Under the pieces are notes generated by a model, which did no database searches, was not told where the DNA came from, and saw nothing but the letters and a program-made list of their open reading frames with translations. A program made the position numbers and the translations under genes. From contig CAZXSK010000024.1 in the NCBI GenBank assembly GCA_964642855.1, positions 1 through 50,519 of the forward strand: DNA of 50,519 nucleotides. Reading direction: 5' to 3'. This DNA comes from CAZXSK01 sp964642855. GTDB taxonomy: Bacteria; Planctomycetota; Phycisphaerae; SM23-33. How positions within the stretch are numbered: the first letter of the stretch is position 1; each line of letters begins with the position of its first letter. This document shows positions 1-7,214 of this stretch, in pieces.

Positions 1-620
1 CTGAACTGCTCGGAGGTAGCGGTCCGGATGCCCTGCTTCTCTGCGGCCTGGAGTTTCATCTCGTGACGTCCCACCAGCAGCAGGTCGCCGGTCGATCGCT
101 TCAGTGCGCGGGCGACGAGTTGACCCAGCCGACCTGCCCCGAGCACCACGACACGATCAGCCCGACCAATGTCGACCTGGCGGGTGATCTGAATCGCCGC
201 GGCGAGAGGTTCAACGAAAACCGCCTGCTCGTCGGACACGTGGTCGGGCACCGCGTGAAGATTGCGGACGGGAACGGCGATCTGCTCGGCGAAGCATCCC
301 GGGTGGCCGTCGATGCCGATTACCGTGCGGTTCGGGCAGTGGTTGCTCAGGCCCGACGTGCACCGCTCGCACCGGCCGCAGACGCAGTTGATCTCGCAGA
401 CGACGCGCCGGCCTTTCCAGTCGGCGGGCCCCTGGAGAACCCGGCCGACGAATTCGTGGCCCATCACGCCGGTAAACCCCATGTATCCCTTGACGACCTC
501 CAGGTCGGTCGAACACACGCCGGCAAGCAGCACCTCGACCAGCGCCTCGTCGCGCCCGGCGGAGGGCGGGGAGCATTCGGTCAGGAGAGGTCTCTGGCCG
601 TCGAAGATCAGCGCACGCAT
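1..620 (-). CDS. Zinc-dependent alcohol dehydrogenase family protein (MDR), 3' end cut by window edge
   Basis: The reading frame opens with ATG at 620 (MRALIFDGQRPLL) and runs off the left edge after about 206 residues; a full MDR enzyme has about 330-350. The N-terminal GroES-like domain shows GVCSTDLEV, with the first catalytic-zinc cysteine, and GHEFVG, with the His-Glu pair. A structural-zinc motif C-x2-C-x2-C-x7-C follows near residues 85-100. The Rossmann fold begins at VLGAGRLGQLV near residue 175. Members oxidise alcohols or polyols with NAD(P); the substrate cannot be read from the sequence. It starts 7 bases after the lipoprotein stop, so it is probably the last visible gene of the minus-strand operon. 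The family call is firm and the substrate unknown. Confidence 0.9.
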   Translation of the reverse strand, partial: MRALIFDGQRPLLTECSPPSAGRDEALVEVLLAGVCSTDLEVVKGYMGFTGVMGHEFVGRVLQGPADWKGRRVVCEINCVCGRCERCTSGLSNHCPNRTVIGIDGHPGCFAEQIAVPVRNLHAVPDHVSDEQAVFVEPLAAAIQITRQVDIGRADRVVVLGAGRLGQLVARALKRSTGDLLLVGRHEMKLQAAEKQGIRTATSEQF

Positions 621-627
621 GGGAATC

Positions 628-1605
628 TCAGCGGTCGAGCTCGCGCCACTGCTCGTCGTGCTCCTCGGGGGTCTGGGGCGAGGAATCGATAATCTTCAGG
701 AAGTCCCACCACGGATGGTTCGACTTCTTCGGCTGGGGCGATTCCACGGCGTTGGGGTCCAGCGGCGGGGCATCGCGGGCGGCGGTCATGCCCATCGGGT
801 CCCACCAGGGCGAATCGCTGGGAGCGCCCTTCGGTCGCCAGGCGGCTACCTCGTCGTCGTGCATGTCCACGTCGGGATCGTCGTCGCCCCACCAGTCCAG
901 CGGGTCCCACCAGGCATTGCGACGGACGGGGCGCTCGGGCAGCTCACCCGAAGACGCCACACGCCAGTCCCACTTCTCGTAGCCGAGGTCCTGGCCGGAC
1001 AGCAGCACCAGCGACCGATGCGCCTGGTAGCGGACCGCGAATTCGTTGTCGTCGAGACACTGGACCAGGGCGCGGACCACGGCAGGCTGCTCGTAGTGAC
1101 GCAACGCCCAGGCGCTGGTCGCGCGGACATCGGCCGACTCGTCGGACATCGCCGCCTCGGCGAGTGGCTGGGCGGCATTGGGGTCGGGGAGGTCCTCCAG
1201 CACCTTCGCCGCGGCCAGCCTGACCTTCGGCGACGGGTCGGAAAGCCCGGCGATGATCACATGGGCGTAGGCTTCGCTGCGGGCCCGACCGAGCGCGGAG
1301 ATGGCTTCGGCGCGGACCAGTTCGTCGGTATCCATCTTCGCGAAGGTCGCGTACGCCTTGAGGTACGGCTCGACCTGTCCCCAACGGTGGGTGGACATCT
1401 CGCGGATCGCCCGGCGCTGGCCGGCCGGATCGTTCTGATCGATCGACTGCCGCCAGAGGTCGGGTTTCTCGTCGCGGAACAGGTTCGCAAAGAAGTCGCC
1501 GACGTTCTTGCCGGTCTCCTGGACATTGCACCCGCCCAGGGCCGTCGTCAGCACGGCCGCCACCGCGAGGGTCAGTCCGATGCGTGTGTGTCTTCTGCTG
1601 GTCAT
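628..1605 (-). CDS. HEAT-repeat lipoprotein with tryptophan-rich C-terminal tail
   Basis: The protein has 325 residues. It begins MTSRRHTRIG and carries a lipoprotein signal peptide ending in the lipobox LGGC, so it is probably lipid-anchored on the periplasmic side of a membrane. Residues about 60-200 form HEAT/PBS-lyase-like repeats (RAEAISALGRARSE, VRLAAAKVLEDLPD, VRATSAWALRHYE, VRYQAHRSLVLLS), which usually bind other proteins. The acidic, tryptophan-rich tail contains WWDP, WWDP and WWDF in three similar contexts. The ATG at 1605 overlaps the murI stop by 4 bases (ATGA), giving translational coupling. The open frame continues further upstream, but the signal peptide and the overlap fix this start. 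No enzymatic motif is seen; the partner is unknown. Confidence 0.85.
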   Translation of the reverse strand: MTSRRHTRIGLTLAVAAVLTTALGGCNVQETGKNVGDFFANLFRDEKPDLWRQSIDQNDPAGQRRAIREMSTHRWGQVEPYLKAYATFAKMDTDELVRAEAISALGRARSEAYAHVIIAGLSDPSPKVRLAAAKVLEDLPDPNAAQPLAEAAMSDESADVRATSAWALRHYEQPAVVRALVQCLDDNEFAVRYQAHRSLVLLSGQDLGYEKWDWRVASSGELPERPVRRNAWWDPLDWWGDDDPDVDMHDDEVAAWRPKGAPSDSPWWDPMGMTAARDAPPLDPNAVESPQPKKSNHPWWDFLKIIDSSPQTPEEHDEQWRELDR

Positions 1606-2456
1606 GGGATCCTCGTCGCGGGACGCGATTCCAGTTCGTCGGTCCCGATGAATTCCACGGAATCGGCCTCCCTGCCGCCGAACCGCTTCGCCAGTGCGGC
1701 AAACCGCCGGGGGTTGTCCGTCGTGAAGCACGTAAGGCGCCCGCCCGAGCGCTGCGGGTGGGTCAGCCCCAGCGACGAGAGCCTGCGCTGCACCTCGAGG
1801 CTCGCCGCCCGGGCGGAGCTCACCAGTTCCACGTCCGGGCCCATCAGCTTGCCGATCGCCCTCGCCAGCAGCGGGTAGTGCGTGCAGCCCAGGATCACCG
1901 CGCCGGGCCTGGCACGCTGCAGGTCTCGCAGGTAGTCGCACAGCACGTGCATCACGATCGGGTCGTCCTCGGCCCGGCCTTCCTCGACGATGGGCACCAG
2001 CAGCGGACACGCCCGGGAGATCACCTCCCGCGCGGGATCGATCGCGTGGATCGCCCGGCGGTACGCGTCGGAAGCGACGGTCGCCTCGGTGCCCAGCACG
2101 CCGATGGCGGTATCGGTTACGGCCAGCGCTTCGGCCGCTCCGGGACGGATCACGTCGACCACGTCGACCGGGCAGGCCTGCTGGAGGGCGTCGATCGCAG
2201 CGGCGGAGGCGGTGTTGCACGCCACCACCAGCATTTTGGGCTCGCGCGACATCAGGAAGGACGCGTCCTCCAGGGCGAACCGCCGGACCGTTTCCAGGGA
2301 CTTGATCCCGTAGGGAACCCGCGCGCTGTCGCCGAGGTAGACGATGTCCTCGCCCGGCATGGCCTGGGAAAGCTCCCGGACCACCGTCAGACCGCCCAGG
2401 CCCGAATCGAACACGCCGATCGGCGCCTCGGCCGCTATGTCCGATGCCCTCGCCAC
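1602..2456 (-). CDS. murI: Glutamate racemase
   Basis: The 284-residue protein interconverts L- and D-glutamate in the cytoplasm to supply D-Glu for peptidoglycan. It has the family's two-cysteine active site: Cys80 in VVACNTASA and the second cysteine in ILGCTHYPLL. The N-terminal FDSGLGGLTV motif and YLGDSARVPYG are also diagnostic. The length is close to the usual 260-290. The start is GTG at 2456; no strong ribosome binding site is visible. Its stop overlaps the start of the HEAT lipoprotein, and the upstream Ldh2 gene ends 76 bases before it, so it probably belongs to the same operon. The function is confident by motif. Confidence 0.96.
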   Translation of the reverse strand: MARASDIAAEAPIGVFDSGLGGLTVVRELSQAMPGEDIVYLGDSARVPYGIKSLETVRRFALEDASFLMSREPKMLVVACNTASAAAIDALQQACPVDVVDVIRPGAAEALAVTDTAIGVLGTEATVASDAYRRAIHAIDPAREVISRACPLLVPIVEEGRAEDDPIVMHVLCDYLRDLQRARPGAVILGCTHYPLLARAIGKLMGPDVELVSSARAASLEVQRRLSSLGLTHPQRSGGRLTCFTTDNPRRFAALAKRFGGREADSVEFIGTDELESRPATRIP

Positions 2457-2532
2457 GCGGAAAGACTACCCGAAACCCACCCGCCTACGCAAGACGGATG
2501 ACGCCCCGGCCAGAGGCAAACGGCATGCCCGG

Positions 2533-3564
2533 CTACAGCTTCGTAGCCAGGCCTTCCTTCCTGCCGATGTCGCGAAGGTCTTCGAGCGTCTTGTCGGGCA
2601 CGTTCAGGCCGTCCTTCCGAGCCTGCTGCACGCGGTGGTAGCTGTTCTCGCCGGGCAGCCTCACGCCGTCGAAACCGTCCATGAGGCGGGTGTCCTTGAC
2701 GTGGGCGACGAAACGCTCCATCTCGCTGCGGAAGTGGTCCCTGCCGCCGAACGCTTCGGGGTCGATCACCAGCAGGTTCACCGCCTGTTTGCCGGGCTTG
2801 TCGGGGTTGTTGGCCCAGCCGCCGGCAAGAATGGCCATCGTCTCGCACCACAGGCCCATCGCGTAGCCCTTGTAGCCGAAGTGCAGGCCGCCGGTCTGGA
2901 ACATGGTCCCGCCGCGTTCCATCGTGAACGGGTCGTCGGACAGCTCGCCCCCCTGCTCGATGAAGACCTTCTCGGGGGCCTTGAGGCCGGCTTGCTTCAT
3001 CACGCGGATCTGGCCCATGGAGTAGGTAGCCGTCGAGAAGTCCGCCACGCTGACGCCCCCGGGGATCGGGTAGCCGAAGGCAACCGGATCGGTGGAGAAC
3101 TTCCCGTCGAGCCCGCCATAGGGCGGACAGTCCTTGCAGGAGGAATGCTGCGCCCAGGCCTGGGCGCAGAAGCCCGCTTCGGCCAGGTCGATCAGATACG
3201 CCCCGAGGGCGGCGCACCAGCCGACGTTGCGGATGGCGACCATGCACAGACCCAACTCGCGGGCCTTGGAGGCTGCGTGGGTCTTGCCCAGGCGAATCGC
3301 CGGCTGGGCGAGTCCGTCCTGGCCGTCGATGAGCACGGCTGCTCCCTTGTCGCGCACCACCACGGGCCTGGCAGCCGGGTCGATGCTCTCGCCCAACACC
3401 CGATGATAATAGCCCAGCACCGCCAGCCCGTGGGTTGGGGCGCCGAAGGCCTCGCTCACCGCAGCCACATCGGCCATGTACAGCGCCTCGTCGGCGTCGA
3501 TGCCTTTGCTTTCCAGCAGCTCCCGGCCGAACTGCACGATCGTGTCCCAGGGAATGGTTGGCAT
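2533..3564 (-). CDS. Ldh family oxidoreductase (malate/L-lactate dehydrogenase type 2)
   Basis: The 343-residue protein matches the Ldh_2/MDH2 family, which is unrelated to classical lactate dehydrogenase and uses NAD(P) to reduce or oxidise 2-oxo or 2-hydroxy acids and related imines. Family-typical segments are GAPTHGLAVL, GQDGLAQPA, NVGWCAALGAYL (the usual family form is N-x-x-H-x-G), DPVAFGYPIPGG, DFSTATYSMG and HFGYKGYAMGL. The usual catalytic His in the NxxH segment appears as Cys-Ala here, which may change the chemistry. A ribosome binding site AAGGA lies 6 bases before the ATG. It is 10 bases downstream of the VOC gene and so co-transcribed with it. The substrate is not predictable; sugar-acid or ureidoglycolate-type substrates are possible. 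Confidence 0.85.
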   Translation of the reverse strand: MPTIPWDTIVQFGRELLESKGIDADEALYMADVAAVSEAFGAPTHGLAVLGYYHRVLGESIDPAARPVVVRDKGAAVLIDGQDGLAQPAIRLGKTHAASKARELGLCMVAIRNVGWCAALGAYLIDLAEAGFCAQAWAQHSSCKDCPPYGGLDGKFSTDPVAFGYPIPGGVSVADFSTATYSMGQIRVMKQAGLKAPEKVFIEQGGELSDDPFTMERGGTMFQTGGLHFGYKGYAMGLWCETMAILAGGWANNPDKPGKQAVNLLVIDPEAFGGRDHFRSEMERFVAHVKDTRLMDGFDGVRLPGENSYHRVQQARKDGLNVPDKTLEDLRDIGRKEGLATKL

Positions 3565-3574
3565 GGTGTTCCTT

Positions 3575-3961
3575 TCAGATCATCGGCCGGCCGCGTTTGG
3601 CCAGTTGGATCGCCAGGCCCCACGGGTCGCGCATCATCACGAGGTGGTCGCCCGTTTCCGTCGGGCCGACTTCCTCCACGAACGTAGCCCCCGCCTCTTC
3701 GAGACGGGCCCGGTCGCCGAGGGGGTCGTCGCTGACCATCGCCAGGTGAAGCAGCAGCGGGTCCATCGAGGCGTAGTCGGGGACCTCCACCTTGGGATTG
3801 TTATAGATTTCGAGCATCACCTGGCCGCTGCCATCGGCGATGAACCGCACGGGTACCGGCTCGTCGGCTGCGCGCTTGACGACGAATCCCAGGTGCTGAA
3901 CGTACCAGTCTGCCACGGCGGCCGGGTCGTCGACCTGCCATGCAACGTGTTCGATCTTCAT
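3575..3961 (-). CDS. VOC family protein (glyoxalase/bleomycin-resistance fold)
   Basis: The 128-residue protein starts MKIEHVAWQVDDPAAVADWYVQHLGF, the standard opening of a vicinal-oxygen-chelate domain, and ends with the second half-motif DPWGLAIQLAKR. Likely metal ligands are His5, Glu near YNNP and Glu/His residues of the second module. The start is fixed by a perfect AAGGAGGT ribosome binding site just upstream; a longer frame exists but lacks one. VOC proteins include glyoxalase I, dioxygenases and resistance proteins, so the activity is undetermined. It heads the minus-strand operon and is driven by the promoter at 3986-4014. Confidence 0.85.
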   Translation of the reverse strand: MKIEHVAWQVDDPAAVADWYVQHLGFVVKRAADEPVPVRFIADGSGQVMLEIYNNPKVEVPDYASMDPLLLHLAMVSDDPLGDRARLEEAGATFVEEVGPTETGDHLVMMRDPWGLAIQLAKRGRPMI

Positions 3962-3985
3962 GGGGGACCTCCTTGGTCGGGCCGA

Positions 3986-4014
3986 ACTGTATCGCGCCCG
4001 GCCGGGGGGCTCAA
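3986..4014 (-). promoter_or_regulatory. Sigma-70-like promoter of the VOC-Ldh2-murI operon
   Basis: Read on the minus strand, TTGAGC (4009-4014) is followed after 17 bases by TACAGT (3986-3991). Spacing is ideal and each box has two mismatches or fewer. It lies just ahead of the ribosome binding site and start of the VOC gene at 3961. Confidence 0.6.
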
Positions 4015-4017
4015 GAA

Positions 4018-4046
4018 TTGCTTGCCCGCTGGGGGGCTGGTACACT
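4018..4046 (+). promoter_or_regulatory. Sigma-70-like promoter of the GH65-phosphoglucomutase gene
   Basis: TTGCTT (4018-4023) and TACACT (4041-4046) are separated by 17 bases. The ATG of the downstream gene is at 4123, leaving a leader of about 70 bases. The -35 box lies only 3 bases from the -35 box of the divergent promoter. Confidence 0.6.
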
Positions 4047-4122
4047 CCCCTGCCCCGATGCACCGGGCGGCCGACGCGAGCCCCCCCGCTGCGAGACCCA
4101 TGCAGGAAGGATATGCAATTCC

Positions 4123-7092
4123 ATGAGCTGGACGATTGACGAGCGCGACCTTGGATCCGACGAGCCGGACTTTCTCTCGACGATCTTCACGGTTGGCAAC
4201 GGCCAGGCGTGCACGCGCGGCACGCTGGGCGAAGACGGGCTGGATGCGTTCCGGGGCATGTACATCTCGGGGCTCTACACCCGCGCCGGCTACGGGCTGA
4301 ACTACTTTCTGACCGGCCCGGACTGGCTTGCGATCGACCTGGCCGACGCATCGGGCAGCGCCCTGGAAGTGAGCGACTCCCACCGTTCGCTGGACATGCG
4401 CCGAGGCCTGCTGCGCCGGACCGCGACGTTCACCGGCCCGGGCGTGAAGCTGGAGGTTCGCGAGGAACGCATGGCGTGTCTGCACGAGCCCGCCCTGCAC
4501 GCCCAGCGCCTGACGGTTCGCGTGATCGAGTCGGGTTCGGACATCCGCGTTGGCATGGGCATCGACGGGGACGTGCGGAACCACCGGGCGAAGTACTTCA
4601 AGCCCGGCCAGCTTCCCAACTGCGACGAACACGGGCTGAAACTCTCGAACGTGTTGGCTGCCCGCGCCGAGGGCGACGCTGCGTGGGTGGTACTGCACTC
4701 GCCGCAGGTTCGCAAGCGCGTCGCCATGGCGTGTCGGGTGCGACAGATCTCGGGCGAGTCGACGCGGACATCCACCCAGGCGACCGATACCCGGGCGGAC
4801 ATCGTGATGACGATCCCTTCCGGCGACGCCGGCCGGGAGCTGGTCTTCGAGAAGCTCTGCCGGTTCTCAGCGGACATCGACGACCCGTCGACGGCGAACA
4901 ACCCTGAGGAGCTCGCCGAGGCGCTGGACGGGGAGACGTTCGAGCAGGCGCTGGCCGGGCACGAATCGGCATGGGAAGCGTTCTGGCAGTCCGCGGACGT
5001 GGAAATCGAGGGTGACCCGCGCGCCCAGCAGGCCGTGCGATACGCGCTGTGGTCGACGCGCATCGCCGCGCCCGATGACGGCGGGCGGTCGTCCATCGGG
5101 GCGAAGAACCTTACGGGCGACTGGTACCGCGGAGCGGTGTTCTGGGACATGGAGATGTTCCAGCTGCCGCTGCTGGCAGCCGTGGCGCCGGAGCTGGCGC
5201 GGAACCACATCCGCTATCGTGCCCGCCGGCTGGATGCCGCCCGCACACTGGCGAGGCAGGACGGCTACGACGGGGCGCGGTTCCCGTGGCACAGTTACAT
5301 GACCGGCCTGGAGGAGCCCCCCTGCATCGGCGGGTTCCTGTACCAGCAGGTGCACCTCAACGCCGCGGTGGGCTGGGGCATGCTGCACTACTGGGACCTG
5401 ACCCACGACACCGAGACCATGGTCGCCGACGCCCTGCCCGTTCTGGTGGAGCTCTGCCGCTACTGGTGCTCGCGCACCGATCGCGGTGAGGACGGCATGT
5501 ACCATATCCGCCACGTCTGCGGGCCCGACGAGGTCCACAAGGATGTCGACGACAACACCTACACCAACCGCATGGTCAAGGAGTTGCTGCGGCGGACGAA
5601 TCTGCTGATCGACCGGCTGGGGACCGACGCGGCGGACGAGGTGGAGCAGGTGCTCTCGGACCTGGGCGCCGACGAGGCCGAGCGGTCCGGCTGGCAGGAG
5701 GTCTCGGATCACCTGGCGTTTCCGACCGTCGACGGCGAGGGCGTGCTGGCGCAGTTTGGGGGCTTCGGCGACCTGCCCGAACCCGACAAAGCGCTGCGCG
5801 CGTCCGGCGAGGGCATGGACAAGACCAACAAGCAGGCGGACACGCTGCTGCTGTTCCAGACGGTCGGCAACTCGTTCTGGGACGGCGACCTGGAGCGGCA
5901 TTACAGTTATTACGCGCCCCTGTGCAACCAGACGTCGTCGCTGTCGATGTGCACCCACGCGCTGCTTGCTGCCCGTCTGGGGCGGCGGCTGGACGCGCGG
6001 AAGCTTTTCGAGGCGGCTGCGGGCGTGGACCTGGAAGACTCGTACGGCAACACGAAGCACGGCATCCACGGCGCAGGCGAAGGCGGGATCTGGCTGGCGG
6101 TGGTGCAGGGCTTCGGCGGGCTGACCGTGCAGGCGGGGGTGGAGAACGAGCCCGCTCGTCTGGCGATCTGCCCGTCTCTTCCGCCCTGGTGGGAGAAGCT
6201 GACGTACCGGTTGCGCTACGCGGGCCAGCCGATTCGCGTAACGGTCGAACCGGACCGACTGACGCTGGAGAATGGCGGCGACGGCGAGTCGCCGGCGCTG
6301 CGAATCGGAAAGCAGATGGTCTCGCTGAAGGCGGGCGAGTGTCGGAGCTTCGAGGCTGAGTCGCGCTGGCAGGAGCCGAAACTCGAGGGCGTGATCTTCG
6401 ACCTCGACGGGGTTCTCGTGAAGACCGACCACTTTCACTACCAGGCGTGGAAGCAATTGGCCGATGAACTGGGTTTGGCGTTTGATGAGACCGTCAACCA
6501 CCGCCTGCGCGGAGTCAGCAGGCAGAAGAGCCTTCGGATCATCTACGAACACAACGGCGTCCCCACGCCCGACGAGGCGGTCTTCCTGGACCAGTGCACG
6601 CGGAAGAACGACCGGTATGTCGAGCTCATCGACGGCATGACCTCGGGCGACGTGCTGGACGGTTCGCTGGAGCTTCTTCGCGAACTCAAGGAAGCGGGGA
6701 TCGGCATCGCATTGGCATCGGCCAGCCGGAACGCTGGGCGGGTGCTGGAGCGCACCGGTCTGGGCGAATGGTTCGACGCCGTCATCGACGGGTCGAAGGT
6801 CACCAGGTCCAAGCCGGATCCGCAGGGGTTCCTGCTGGCGTCGCAGCAGCTGCGGGCGATGCCCTGGAACTGTCTTGGCGTGGAAGACGCGGCTGCGGGG
6901 ATCGAGGCGATCCATCGGGCGGGCATGGCTGCGGTGGGCATCGGCGACCAGACCGCCGAGGCCGAGGCGGCTTTCGACGGCGTTGCGGAGTTGTCTCTGG
7001 AAGGCCTGCGGAAGATCTTCGCCGACCATCCGGGCGAGACGAACCCGTATATGGAAATGAACGTCGCAAAGGTGCGCAGCGAAGAAGCCTGA
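4123..7092 (+). CDS. Glycoside hydrolase family 65 phosphorylase fused to beta-phosphoglucomutase
   Basis: The 989-residue protein has two catalytic halves. Residues 1 to about 750 are a GH65 alpha-disaccharide phosphorylase: the N-terminal beta-sandwich starts TIFTVGNGQACTRGT, and the (alpha/alpha)6 barrel contains FWDMEMFQLPLL, the general-acid motif CGPDEVHKDVDDNTYTN, and MDKTNKQADTLLL. Residues about 757-989 are a HAD-family beta-phosphoglucomutase with FDLDGVLVKTD (nucleophile and acid/base aspartates), ASASRN, KVTRSKPDPQGFLLA and GVEDAAAGIEA. The fusion would split maltose, trehalose, kojibiose or a similar sugar with phosphate to beta-glucose 1-phosphate and convert that directly to glucose 6-phosphate in the cytoplasm. 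An AGGAAGG site precedes the ATG. Which disaccharide is used is not decidable by eye. Confidence 0.9.
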   Translation: MSWTIDERDLGSDEPDFLSTIFTVGNGQACTRGTLGEDGLDAFRGMYISGLYTRAGYGLNYFLTGPDWLAIDLADASGSALEVSDSHRSLDMRRGLLRRTATFTGPGVKLEVREERMACLHEPALHAQRLTVRVIESGSDIRVGMGIDGDVRNHRAKYFKPGQLPNCDEHGLKLSNVLAARAEGDAAWVVLHSPQVRKRVAMACRVRQISGESTRTSTQATDTRADIVMTIPSGDAGRELVFEKLCRFSADIDDPSTANNPEELAEALDGETFEQALAGHESAWEAFWQSADVEIEGDPRAQQAVRYALWSTRIAAPDDGGRSSIGAKNLTGDWYRGAVFWDMEMFQLPLLAAVAPELARNHIRYRARRLDAARTLARQDGYDGARFPWHSYMTGLEEPPCIGGFLYQQVHLNAAVGWGMLHYWDLTHDTETMVADALPVLVELCRYWCSRTDRGEDGMYHIRHVCGPDEVHKDVDDNTYTNRMVKELLRRTNLLIDRLGTDAADEVEQVLSDLGADEAERSGWQEVSDHLAFPTVDGEGVLAQFGGFGDLPEPDKALRASGEGMDKTNKQADTLLLFQTVGNSFWDGDLERHYSYYAPLCNQTSSLSMCTHALLAARLGRRLDARKLFEAAAGVDLEDSYGNTKHGIHGAGEGGIWLAVVQGFGGLTVQAGVENEPARLAICPSLPPWWEKLTYRLRYAGQPIRVTVEPDRLTLENGGDGESPALRIGKQMVSLKAGECRSFEAESRWQEPKLEGVIFDLDGVLVKTDHFHYQAWKQLADELGLAFDETVNHRLRGVSRQKSLRIIYEHNGVPTPDEAVFLDQCTRKNDRYVELIDGMTSGDVLDGSLELLRELKEAGIGIALASASRNAGRVLERTGLGEWFDAVIDGSKVTRSKPDPQGFLLASQQLRAMPWNCLGVEDAAAGIEAIHRAGMAAVGIGDQTAEAEAAFDGVAELSLEGLRKIFADHPGETNPYMEMNVAKVRSEEA

Positions 7093-7214
7093 AGCGCCGG
7101 CGGGGGAAAGTTGGCCGGGCAAGTCGGGGCGGGGCCTAGAATTCGGTAGCCGGGACACCTGCGGGACTGAGGTCCGCGGACCTGGCCTGGGCAAGGAAAG
7201 AAGGGAGATCTCGC

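Noticed and set aside
4867..7194. Long open frame on the minus strand opposite the GH65-mutase gene
   Set aside because: Same cause: a GC-driven mirror frame of a real gene with full catalytic motifs on the plus strand.
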